64,000 nucleotides of DNA, taken from positions 7,946 through 71,945 of the forward strand of contig MU619263.1 in assembly GCA_025201805.1 (NCBI GenBank). Direction: 5' to 3'. The translations under genes and the position numbers were made by a program. The notes under the pieces were generated by a model that saw nothing but the letters and a program-made list of their open reading frames with translations, had not been told where the DNA came from and ran no database searches. This DNA comes from Parasitella parasitica. Lineage: Eukaryota > Mucoromycota > Mucoromycetes > Mucorales > Mucoraceae. Shown here in pieces: positions 24,064-35,810 of the stretch; the stretch's first letter is position 1; each line of letters starts with the position of its first letter.

Positions 24064-25874
24064 TTACTTTTTCTTGTTCTGGTTGTATTTATCGTACTTG
24101 GAGGTAGTATCAACGTGATCACGGTCCAAGCCCTTGCGCATCTTTTGCTTTTGGTTGCTGGTCATTTTTTTGATATTCAACATCCACTCAGGAATTTCGC
24201 AGCCTGAATCCTTCATCACATTCACAACGCCCCGCATGTATTGCAAATCGTCTTGTGTGTAGTATGTCACAGCTTCACCTTGGCGACCAGCACGGCCCGT
24301 ACGGCCAATTCTATGGATATAACTTGCTACAGTCTGAGGGAAATCATAGTTGATGACCAAATTTACACCTTTGAAATCTAAACCACGCGCCATCAATTCG
24401 GTAGCAATCAACACCCAGATCTTGCCCACGCGGAATTGATCAATGATGTTGTCACGCTGCGCCTTTGATCTGTCAGAATGGATCACCTCTACATTGATGC
24501 CATCGAAAATCAGCTCGTGAAAGAGCTCTTTGGCACGCTCAATGGATTGGACAAAAATGAGTACAGGTGGTTTGATACCCTTTTGCACCAATTGGCGCAA
24601 TGCAATCATCTTTCCAGCCTCTGTGCCAGTGAACAGTAATTCCTGCTTGATTGTGTCTGTGGCAGCATTTCTATCACAAAACCCGTGAGCAAACATGGTC
24701 GCAAACACAGCCCATATCGTCTGGGATACTTACTTGGTACCAATGACAATACGAATAGGGTTTTTCATAACCGTGTTGGCAAGCTCTTCGACATGCGAAG
24801 AAAAGGTGGCACTGAATAGAGACTTTTGGATAGTAGCTGAGGAACACGCGGCAAAAATCTCGTCAGTCTGGTCCAGGAAGCCCTGGTCCAACAACTTGTC
24901 TGCTTCGTCAAGCACAAGATGCTTCACTGCAGTCAAGTCGACTTCTTTTTCCTTGATAGCATATACGAGTCGCAGGGGCGTAGTGATCAAAATATCTACC
25001 GAGTTCTCAATACCTACGTCCATCATGCTTTTGAAACCAACTTACCAAACTTTTGTCTTGATTCAGGAGTCTGCGATTTATCAGCTGCAGTTGCCTTGGT
25101 CAGCACATTGATACGGAGCTTAGTGCCTTGGCTCAGATGATCGGCTTCGCGGGCAATCTGCTGCACCAACTCTCTTGTAGGTGCAATGATCAACGCGCGG
25201 TAGCTGGTCTTTTTCTCGGGTTTTTTCAAATCTTGCAAAATGGGCAGTAAAAAGGCCATGGTTTTACCTGAACCGGTTGGGGCGCAAGACATGACATCTC
25301 TGCCGTGCAACATAATGGGAATCGACTGCATTTGCACAGGTGTAGGCGTAGTGTATTTGATGGCCATCAAGTTTTTGTAAAGGACATGATCAAGATTATA
25401 AGCGGGCGACGCAAGATCTTCAAACGTTCTAAAAGGATTCGGCACATCAGTACCGTACACCTTGATTTTATACTGTTTTTTAAACTCTTTTGCCTCCTCA
25501 GCTGTGTCGAAAACAGTGGAGGCTTGCTTCTTGTTGGCTAAGAGAAGAAGTGGGTGGGTATTTCAGCATAATTTTCAGAGAAAAAAACCAGCTCATGTAC
25601 TACCTTTTTTCGACAATTTGTGTAATTTTCCTTCTTGAACTGATGTCTTGTTGTCGTCTTTGTTCTGGTTCGAGCCGACAATGGTATGTGTGGTTTTGAA
25701 AAAGTCAATTTCATCGAGCAATTGGGAGCGAACTTGAGAATCGATGACAGCTGCATTCTTCTTTTTGGACTGTGTCTGATTGGCTTCTTTTTCACCTTCA
25801 AAAAGATGAACGTCGTTTTTGAATCTAGCCTTATCAAAGCGAGCACCGCCTCCTAGTAAATGAAAAAGATCCAT
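24064..25874 (-). CDS. ROK1: DEAD-box RNA helicase Rok1/DDX52
   Basis: Nucleolar helicase of 18S rRNA maturation. Four exons, 25874-25604, 25537-25046, 25013-24734 and 24670-24064, give 549 aa. Motifs in order: the Rok1 N-terminus [15 protein letters not shown] motif [12 protein letters not shown], motif [10 protein letters not shown], Ia APTRELVQQ, Ib [32 protein letters not shown]-type [27 protein letters not shown] and [13 protein letters not shown], then a Lys-rich tail. The intron between exons 2 and 3 is only 32 nt (25045-25014, GTAAGT...GTAG). It is required because the unspliced frame stops, and removing it restores [19 protein letters not shown]. Confidence 0.94.
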
Positions 25875-26149
25875 GTCGTTTGGAGTGTGCAGGAGAAAAA
25901 AACTAGGTTTATGAAATTCCTGGAGAAAAAAAAAAAAAAAAAAAAAAGCTGTTCTTTTTCAACATTGCTACAAGCCACATTGTAATGGCTAATGGAGCAT
26001 ACCCGGTACTGTAATAGAAAAAGAAAGAGCGTCATACTAGTAGACAGCACCAGCTCCAGCACCAGCTCCATAGGTAGTGATTGCCATGCAAACCAAGTGT
26101 AAAAAAAAAAAATTTACTAAATCAATCAAGACAGATGCAGCTTCTTTAT

Positions 26150-29100
26150 TTATCTCATATCGACCGAGTTTAGTAGTTCATTAGTTACATTTTCTACACA
26201 CTGATTAACAAAGTCCATCAATTGGGTATCCGATTCATCAATCCATTGGACTCCAAAATGTTGGATCAAGTGCGATTTTACCTGGACTCTTGTCGTTGAT
26301 TCCAGGCTCACTCTCTGCAGATAAGATCTGACTTCTGAACTAATGGCTGTGCGTATATCGACTTCGCCTGTAATCAAGGTGGATTTGGAAGCCTGGTTTT
26401 TGAGAAAGGATGGACTTGTTGAGTCACTCATGTTCCTGAAATGCCGTGATAGTGAGCCCGACGAGGGAATGTGCAAAATAGACCCGCTGCCACTGGTAGC
26501 AGCAGCAACTTTTTTCAATCGTTTTGATTTCAATAGCGTCGTAGTGTTAGCAGGTGGGCTAGCATTTCGTAAAGCTGCATGGTTATCGTATTGCTGGCGA
26601 AGGTTCGCATAGGAGGCGGTTTGTTGTTGGGGTTGTTGTAGTGAGAAATTATGTACGGCTCGGCTTCGTCCTTCTTCTGGCCCTTCTTTACTGTACGCCG
26701 TGGACAATCCCTGATCGTCGTCTGTGTCCAAGTTTTCATTATTATATAAAGCAATTCGATGGCGAGGAAGACGATCGTTGCTTCCCACAGGCATGCCAAA
26801 GTGCTCCTGCTGGAATGGTATTTCAGCATTGTAAGCATTGTAAGCATTGTAAATAGAGAACGTGTTTGACGAGATGGACAAGATGGATGCGCGGTCCTGC
26901 TGCTCATCGTCATTGCTATTATCAGCGTTGCTGGCTCGAGGAGAATGGTCGTCAACAATCAAAATAGGGTTTTCGGGGCGTATTGTGCTCATCAAAATTT
27001 CATCCGCGTGTTGCTGACTGTCTAAATAGGTGGGTATCTTTGCAAATCCACTGCTGTTTATGCTGCTGGGCAGAGTGGAGCCATCGGTCATGTCGTATTG
27101 CACACCTAATTTTGTCGAGTAATTTATATTCCCATTGCTTGCATCGTTTTGTTGGCTGGTATATGTAAAGTAGGAGGATTGTGAGTGGCTGGGACGATGC
27201 TGGTTGAAGCGATCTCTTGCGGGAGTTACTTCGTCAGAGTGCTCTCCGGGAAGAGCTGGGTATACACCATGTTCGTCATCAAACGGGTTGTCGATATCAG
27301 CAAACGGGTTCTGCGCTGGGGGATCAGGTACATCTTCAGATTTGCTGTTGGGATACCTGTGTCTCCAAGTGGACATTTCCAAGCCGGTGGGTGGGCCATT
27401 ATTAGCTGTGATGCGAGTAGAATGAACCACATCCCTCAATTGGGCCAAGGGAGGAGTTGCGATTTCGTTTACCTTTGCGCCGTTTCCATGCAAATGGTCG
27501 TCTCCTTCTAGCCCATCCGCAAATCCAGTAAACCCGATAAAGTTAGAGTCCAAAGCCGCCTCTGCTGCTTGATGCAGCCGGGTTGCTTCCACCACTTCAT
27601 GTTCACCTAGTCTTAGCCTGGGAACAGAAAACAACTCAGGATCGCCTTTATGGTGCTCTCTGCTCTCATCAGGGCTCTCATAATGGTCATCATAAAGCGC
27701 ACTCTGAGGAGCCTTTTCTGAAGACTTGATTTTGCCGTTGTAGATGTACAGAGGTTCAGTCTGTCTTTGACGATCAATGATGCCATGTAGCCGAGCACCG
27801 CGCCGGGCTGTTGTAGGCCACACATCGTACCAATATGCGGCATAGTCACTTTGCCAGACTGCTAGAATAGGGAACCAGATAGCATACAGAGGCAACGACA
27901 GCAAACAGTACAGCACAAACCATAAGATGTAGCGAAACTGACGTCGCAGCAAAAAGAACAGGATATGGAGCGCAACGAGGCCTGTAAAAGAACAGGCGAT
28001 TATCACATACGCCATGCCAGACTGACGAACCGAGCGACCAAATATACCGTATAGATACACAATAATGGGCATGGAAAAGATCATGTCTAGAAGCTCTGTT
28101 GTCGAAAGAATCCAGTAGGTTAGGCCCAGCTGCCACGATACACGCTGCATCTCGAGTTGTGTGTGGAACGCAGAGCGGATGTTGCGGATCTGGAGCCCTT
28201 GCAAAGAAAAGAAGTTGGTTGGTAATGTCGCATAGCCCACAGCTTCTGGCTCAAACCCCAAACGATGATTAGGGTGCGATTTCAGCAGCACTATGGGCAT
28301 GATCTTCTCTTCTCCCAAAAGTAAGACATTCTGCATGTGCATCGTATCTGCGTACGGCGTGGAGATGCCTCGCAACACTGTTGGGTGAACACAGCACGGC
28401 CGAACGTCCACTCGAGCAGACAGTGAAAGACGTGATTCAGGCCGGACAGCCATTGAAAGTCTGTTTGGGCGTCCAATAGAGATGGATCTAGTGTGTGCTC
28501 TATGGCTTGCTGTCGCTGTAGTTGTGGCTGTCGTCATTGTAGTGGTGCTTTCATTCGTAAGAGAACTTTGGCGGGAAGGGGGGTCTTGGAAAGGATCGGT
28601 GATGATGATCTCGTCGCTCAGCTTTGGCCATTTGTTGTACAGCTGCTGTCGACGGTGATGATTTCCAAGCGATTGCTGAGAGGTGTTATTGCTCTGATGT
28701 TGGTGCTTTTGTGGTAGCTTCCATTTTCTAAGGAACTTTTGGCTCTGTTCTTGCTGCTGCAAGAAGGGTACGTTCTCTGTCCATATTTTGTACATGACAA
28801 GGCCACCGTTGATTGTCATGACGCTGCGAAGACACGCTTCGTATGCTAGGCCCGAGAAGAATGTCATGTAGGCTGGAAAGATCTGCAGCATGGTTGTCAG
28901 ATTTTCCTCGGGATTAGCAGGACGCACATGGCCGCTCACTGCAAGCATCTTGCGGTCCTGCTCAAGACGGGACACCAGTTTCTGCACAATATCACTCTGC
29001 ACCTGTATGTCCGCATCCGTAACCAACATGTACTTGAAGCACCTTGGGTCGATACCCAGAACATTGTAGCACTGATTGAAAATTTCATAGTCTAACGGTG

Positions 29101-30914
29101 TGATTCTGTTGTTGGCTAAATTCATGCATCGCTCAAGAAAGCCAAAAACAAGCACCAACGAATCTCTTTTGCCACGGTTTCCAGGAGGCGCTGTGAGCAT
29201 ATGGCTTTGGCGGTATTCGGTTTCTTCCTGAGTCTGGCCAATTTTTACAATGACAAGATAGGGAACTCGGTTGCGACCTGTTTCATAGTAGCCAGAGTAG
29301 ACGCGGGCGTAGTTTATGCGTTTTCCATGTTGTCCTAATGAAGTGTAGGCTTGAGACAAGGGCTCGTCAGTGCAGCTGTAGCCGAGATATTCGAGCAACA
29401 AAACGTATGTTTCCTTTTGCTCTTGTGTGCTTGTAGTCACGCCATCGCAGACAAACAGCAGGAGCTTTTTATTGTCATCATACGTAGAACGAGACAAGGT
29501 GTCCAGTGTTTGCTTGAGCGTTTCAGATGACTCAGAAAAGCATGGCACCATGAGGATAGTGTGAGGCCATTGCACATGCTGCGCTGCTGAAGACCGCTGT
29601 TGATAAAGAAACGATGCTGACGAGAATTCAGGCGCAAAGTTGAACAAGAATCTGTGTATGAACGACACCCTCGATAGATAGGCCAGGTTCATTTTTACGA
29701 GAAAGTAGAGCAAGCCAACCCCCATCGTTGCCCACAGCGCAGGGTTGATGCGACTGCAATCAGACGATATGTACGAGGGCACAACGCCCTTCTGGAATAA
29801 GTGGATCAGACAGTTGCGATATAGTGTGGGGTTTTCAGTGACATTGCCGTCAAAGCCATCAGTAATATCTTTGCCGAGGTTGATGTACAGAAACAGCGTT
29901 AGATCGAGCGGCAGAAACATGCGATCGAGGGCAAAAGATCGAGAGCTGAGGGTTGATGACAGAGGAATGATGGTGGTTGCTCCGCTGAGGTATGTTGTCA
30001 CATCGAGAACATAGCCATCTAGTATAACGTAGGCTTGTTTTGTTGAGTTGTCGGGCGACGGTAGCGCATTGTATGTTCTTCGTATTACGTCTGGATCGTA
30101 TTCGATGTCTGCAGCCTACGAGTCAATATCCATGTTTCTATATGCGTACATGTATTAATTACCTCCTTTAACGGGCAAGGCACTTATTTGAGCTTCATAG
30201 TCTGCCCCGTAAAAGCATGGGCCGCCGGTGACATTGAGATGGTCTGGCAATGGACACTGGCTCAAATGATCCAGCTCTGTCCTGCTATAGCTGTAGCCTG
30301 GGTCATGTTGAAGAATATAGTCCAGCCAGGCGTCGGCTTTGTCGGCATTGCTTTGATAATAGACGCAGTCATTGAGAATGCTGTCTCGGTACTGATCTTG
30401 GTCAGATGAACGACTCAACTTTATAAATTTAGGGAAATTGGCAGATAAATCATGATGTGGATACTGGTTCACCCAGTCGATCATCGGGCTGGCGATGCCT
30501 GTGTGTCTCCAGTCTACAGCTTTACCATTGATAGCTGCCATCTTTGAATCGTTTGAAAAGACTTCGTGGTATGCCAAGGGCTTTTCTGGGTCGCAAAAGT
30601 AGCTCGAGATGTATTCTAACCAGAAACAAAAGAACGCTGCTGAAAACAAGAAGAGGAAAAAGAGTGCTATCTTTTCACGCCAAGCCTGGCGAGATTCTAA
30701 GTAGGTGTGTGTACATGTATATGATGTTTCTGTGTGAGTTGAAATCATAAACCGTACATACATAGATGCAAAATAACAAACCACTGCTAGTTAATCCTCC
30801 TACATAGTACAGTAGAAAATCAGGTATAAGAAACGTTAAAAACCGAGAAAATGAAATCCAAACAAGCCGTCTGCAAGTAGGACGACGTAAATATGTGTAT
30901 TTTTCTACACTCAT
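26150..30914 (-). CDS. Chitin synthase-like GT2 protein with degenerate catalytic motifs and C-terminal DEK_C-like domain
   Basis: Three exons, 30914-30782, 30696-30163 and 30108-26150, give 1541 aa. The order matches the synthase half of the class V gene: N-terminal membrane spans, AWREK, cytochrome b5-like segments (AYVILDGYVLDVTTYL), GT2 domain with CFSESSETLKQTLDTLS, PGNRGKRDS and TDADIQV (about 587), and late membrane spans. There is no myosin domain. The key motifs have diverged: QVYEY is QIFPAY (about 630), GEDRYL is GEEKIM (about 821) and QRRRW is QRVSW (about 876). A Ser/Gln-rich insert of roughly 110 residues separates the acceptor segment from GEEKIM. A long acidic/Ser-rich tail precedes a DEK_C-like end (VRSYLQRVSLESTTRVQVK). 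The frame is intact over 4.6 kb, so it is not a pseudogene; loss of catalysis is inference. The exon 1 donor could be three codons earlier or later. Confidence 0.88.
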
Positions 30915-32482
30915 GTACTATATGAAGCCTGCTCCACCATAGAATATTGAAAAAGGGGAATTTTTAAAAAAAATAAAAAAAAAAAAAAGAGAAAAGAAAG
31001 GATCAGCTTGATTGTATCTAATCAAGAAGAAAAGAGGGGTGGAAAAAAAAAGGGGGGGGGAGGGATGGAGCAGTAGTACGATATATCCATGATTGGCTGT
31101 ATTGAGACTCATCGAGTTTTCTGGCTACCTGGCTACCTGGCAAGTTCATCTTGTATCACCCAAGCAGTGATATTAACTGAATACAATTACACAACTCGCG
31201 AAACACTTGAAGCCTTTTTCTAAAGAGGGCGAGGTTGTGTAAAAATGTGCTATCTCTTGAGGTAGAAAAGGTATGCTACTGATTGACGAGTGCAATACAT
31301 ATATACGGAAGACATTCAATACCACACCTCAGATCTAAACTTTTTAAAGTATACATGTTCACATAGATCTATTATTCTCTAATACGCCCATGTGGATTGA
31401 GTAGCTTTATGTTTTGCTGATGGTTCAAGATAAAGTTTATAGGCTATACTATTGGCACCATTTTACCTTCGAATCGTCTCAACTTTTTATGGCAGAAGGT
31501 TGCTCGTTTGGATTCAACATTTACATCTACATAGATAAATTAAAAGTGAATGAGATGACCGGTGTGCTTTGTTGCGAGATTACAGAAGCTTTGCTGTTGA
31601 TCAATGACGATACATATTAGTAGTTGTTTGACAATTTGCTCAAACAAATAGCCACATCAATCTCTGAATCTGTTTGATAAACCATTTTTTGATACATCAC
31701 TAAAGCGCGGAAATCTCAGTCAATTTGCGATATGAAACTTTTACATCACTAGTATGCAATGTGCTTTTAACGCTCAAATCCTCGTAATAAAGATCACATC
31801 AGACTAATTAAATGTGCATTGCGCATAATGTTGTATCATGTCCCATACACACACGAAAGGGCTTTGTTGGTTTCCAAAAGAACATTCATACATATTATAT
31901 CACTCGTTTTGGAAATGCAAAAATGACCATCAGTGGGAACCCATCTTTTTCTCCAATCACGAGAATTTGGATGTGTATATGAATATTCAATTTGTATAAA
32001 AATATCTTTTGCATACTTTTCTGTATTACAAAACGGAAATGAATGTAAAACAGTACTTTGTTTTCGCTCAACAGCCAGCAAAACATAGCCTTTGACTCAT
32101 TTAAAATAATATATGACACATGAATGAAGAAAGACTAAATTGCTGTTTATTTGCAAGATATATTTATAGTTTGAGTTTCCTTGTATATTCTAAATACCTT
32201 GCAATAGATGGTGGTACACAATAATCATAATGAAATTTAAATGCATAATATTATACATATATTTTTTTGGTGATATTCGAGAATGTTTAATTCAGCATTC
32301 CCAAGTGTAAAATGAAAGAACAATGTTTCTATAACGGCAAGTTGGATTGATACATAGATGAGCTCACATTTTGATCGTTCCGTATATATACAAAATAAGA
32401 AAGTTGCAGTAATTGTAGCGCGCAGTTTTGTTCAAATTTTTATTTATTTTTTTCATTCCGTAGTTTTTGAGATTTTGAGTTT
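30915..32482. other. Intergenic, no gene recognised
   Basis: AT-rich 5' flank of the degenerate chitin synthase. It begins with A-rich tracts (about 30965-31055, including a G9 run) and a CTGGCTAC direct duplication at about 31121-31140. Short frames of 64-81 codons are not recognisable. Confidence 0.4.
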
Positions 32483-32662
32483 NNNNNNNNNNNNNNNNNN
32501 NNNNNNNNNNNNNNNNNNNNNNNNNNNNNNNNNNNNNNNNNNNNNNNNNNNNNNNNNNNNNNNNNNNNNNNNNNNNNNNNNNNNNNNNNNNNNNNNNNNN
32601 NNNNNNNNNNNNNNNNNNNNNNNNNNNNNNNNNNNNNNNNNNNNNNNNNNNNNNNNNNNNNN
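32483..32662. other. Assembly gap (180 N)
   Basis: A run of N from 32483 to 32662. The flanks are AT-rich non-coding sequence, and the right flank leads 64 nt later into the 3' end of the cyclin gene. A gene lying wholly inside is impossible unless the true gap is larger than shown. Confidence 0.99.
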
Positions 32663-32725
32663 AGAAAAAAAAGAGGAGAAAAATGTAAAATTATAATATT
32701 GCATATGGAGATTTAGAAGTAGAGG

Positions 32726-33896
32726 TTATTGCCAAAATCTACAATGCTTTTTATCTAATAAAGCAATGTGTTCTTTGCCCTCATATTTACGTTTTTGAGA
32801 TGTGTTCATACGAGCAGGAGGAGTCTGAGCTGGTGAGGATGAGATGGAACTTGGAAGAGAAAGAGATAAAGCAGGGGGTGCAGATATAGGTGAACATTGT
32901 GGACATCCACAAGTGGTGGAAGAGCAAATTGAGGTGGTAGGTGATGACAAAGGAGGAGTTGAGATGTATGAAGATGGCAATTCGCTGTTATTATTGTATA
33001 TGTGGTTAATTGATGTTGATGGGTATGATGCTATGGGTGCAAATGATAGGCAAGAAGATAGATCACGCAGGGATGTTGGGATATTATGCATCCTGGCCTG
33101 TGTGCGGGTGTGTAAAAGACGGTGCCAACAATCAAATGTGGTCTGATCAATGTACAGTCTATGGTCCATGATACTCAAAAAGTAGCGCTCTGCAGTATTG
33201 ATCTCTGCCACGGGTAATCCTGCTATTTTTGCCCATGCTGAATTACGATATGTTTTATCTTGCACAAATTTGGATGCCACAACAAGACTAGCTAAAAACA
33301 TGCGCCTACCACAGCTGATGTATGCGTTGTGCTGCCAGTTGTTCTTTTTATCACATGATCTTTGTTGTTGTTGTTGTTGTTGTTGTAAGTGTTGAATAAT
33401 AGCTGGTCGAGCACGAAACAAATAGAACAATGCTGTTTGTAACGTGGAGTAAGTAGTTCGAGATCTCTTCAACACCTCTTGAATGAAAGTCCGCAAGGGT
33501 ACAACCGGCGATACTCGGGATTCCTTGGAGAGGGTAGGGTACCAAATGGATTCAATGACAACTGCATTGATATCTAATCATGTAGCGAATTTAATTAGAT
33601 ATTCAAGTGCTAATAATAAATGTACATATATGAGGCTTACCAACTAAGGCTTCTACATAAGCCAATCGATTGGTGGACACAAGTTGGCCAGATTGAGTCG
33701 ATTGGATTGGTTGCTGTTGTACTGTAGTGGCAGAAGAAGCAGAAATAGGAGCAACATACTGTTTTTTATATTTTTTGTTTCGTAAGGCATAAAGGTCAGG
33801 ATCCGTCTGAAGAGAATTGACCGAAAAAACATTTGAGGTTGTCATGGTAATAAATTTGGTATCCAAGGTGTGGTGATCAGCAAATGTGTGGTTCAT
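32726..33896 (-). CDS. Pho80/Pcl-type cyclin
   Basis: PHO80-family cyclins activate Pho85-like CDKs (phosphate, glycogen, morphogenesis or amino-acid control). Two exons, 33896-33641 and 33573-32726, give 367 aa. The cyclin box is clear: VVPLRTFIQEVLKRSRTTYS, a polyQ insert (QQQQQQQQ), then GRRMFLASLVVASKFVQDK, YRNSAWAKIAGLPV, EINTAERYFLSIMDHRLYI. This arrangement is Pcl-like (compare Pcl1/2/5/9, S. pombe Pas1). The C-terminal third is Ser/Pro rich with a small Cys cluster (CSSTTCGCPQCSP). Several SP/TP and S/T-rich stretches could act in turnover. ATG 33896 is the first in the open exon; a second in-frame ATG lies at 33845. The specific Pcl subfamily cannot be told. Confidence 0.87.
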
Positions 33897-34844
33897 TAGT
33901 ATGTCTGAAGTTTGTTCTCTCCTTTTCTGTTTCTTGATGAAGGTAAATTTATAAAAAAAAAATTCAACAAAGATTGAGAAAAGAAAAGAGAGGGAGAGAG
34001 AGAGAAAAGAAATAAAAAAGAAATGGAATGGAAATAAAAGAGAAAATAGAAAAATAGAAAGAAAGTAAGAAGGAGTGCGGGGGTACAGGTAGTGAAGAAA
34101 AGAAGAGAGGAGGGCGGGGGCTCGAAAAGAGGGGGGCAACAACTAAAATAAGAAGGGAATGAGGCAAGGTGTGTGTTTTTCTTGTGTGTCTCTAATATAT
34201 GCAGTTGCGTGTGTAATGAACAAATTCACATTTCTAATCAGCAAGTCAGTCAATCAAGTCAGACCACAAACTGAGCCTAATTGATTGTGTATGGTGTTAA
34301 TGGTGTGAGTACATTCATCTAAGCCCAAGAATTCAGTTTACGAAATTAGCTCTCCTTTAGAAAGATTGGCGACAGCAACTCCACTCTATTAAGGAGATCC
34401 CTTCCGTATATCTTTTTCTTTCTTCTCTCTGCGGGATCCCGTTTATTGGTATCTTCTGCGTGTTAATTATTTCGTTATGTTAGATTTTTAGAGTGTGGCA
34501 ATAATTTAGTTTCAAGTTACACTTGGATAAACTCACCTCCAGCAACAAGAAAACCAATCATTTCACGTGTCCGCGATGGGTGTAAAATGGATGCAGTACA
34601 TTATCAATTTTTGCAAATTGACATGAGGAATTGTTGTAAGGAGCGAAAATACTACTTTATGACTGATGATTACACGTTGGCCAAGTAAATAAACAAACAA
34701 ATAAATAAAAACGACACTTGTAGTTGTTGTCAGATTCTCCTTACAAAACCTGTTGTACTAATGATATCTCCTTGATGTTGGCTATGGTGACATGTTCAAT
34801 GTATAAATTTTTATTTGTTTCAAATGGGCTATGTATAAAAACGT
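33897..34844. other. Intergenic: cyclin 5' flank and LUC7 3' flank
   Basis: Contains a strongly purine-rich (GA) stretch at about 33965-34140, which reads as CT-rich on the cyclin coding strand and fits a fungal 5' UTR/promoter. Low-complexity open frames through it (Leu/Phe/Ser repeats) are artefacts. No gene seen in 34150-34840. Confidence 0.45.
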
Positions 34845-35719
34845 TTAATCGTATCGAGACCTTCTAGCGGGAGAGCGTGAGCGAGATCGACGAGGTGGAG
34901 CATCATCGTAATCACGACGAGATTTTCTGCTATAGCGATCCATTTCACCAGCGAAATCATCATCATTGTCACGTCTATCACGGCTAGTGCGACGGCGTTG
35001 ATCATTTCGACTGCTGTCCCTGTTATATCCACGGTCAGAATAACGACGATAATCTCTTTGCCTACCTCCATCACGGCGTTCATGATAATCATAGCGTTGG
35101 CGAGAATAATTGCTATTCTGTGCATAATTACCATGTTGCTGTTGCTGTTGGCGGTTTTGCTATTTTGCTCATTAGCACTGGCGTTTAATTGGAACTGTGC
35201 TTTTCTTATGACTTACTCTCATTTGCTCAATCGTATCACGGATCTTTAGGTATCCTTGATGTTGTTTGCCTTGATAATGAGCTTCCAATCTATCTGAAGA
35301 ATCATTTGTTACCAAAAAAGCACCACACACATCGCATACCTTTTTTTTGCGTACAATTACAGTTAATTCACTGTCATTCATTTAACGATTTAAAATATGT
35401 GCCCATTTATTTACCTCCATACGCTTTTCGGCTTTGCTAAGGCCTTCAGCGTTCTGTCAATAATCAGAACAGATTAATAAACATGTATCAAATTGCAATA
35501 TTTGCAAATTTACCTCTTTGAATTGAGTCAATTCTTCTTGGAGCTTATCAACTTCAGCTTGCAGGTCTGTTGCTTCTTGTACGCGACCTTCTTCTCCTGC
35601 CTCTTCAACTTTTTGTAACAACTCTTTAATCTTGACGTCTAGTAATACCATCTTTTCCTCTCTTTCTTCTTTACGAACCTCTGCCGCCTATATAGAATGA
35701 TTAACTATGGTTTATCGAT

Positions 35720-35810
<91 letters not shown>

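Noticed and set aside
23602-24118. Open frames of 97-136 codons on the plus strand
   Set aside because: Low-complexity T tract and antisense to the 3' end of ROK1; no family resemblance.
33964-34167. Ser/Phe/Leu-rich open frames on the minus strand
   Set aside because: They are produced by a GA/CT low-complexity stretch upstream of the cyclin start; no homology or signals.
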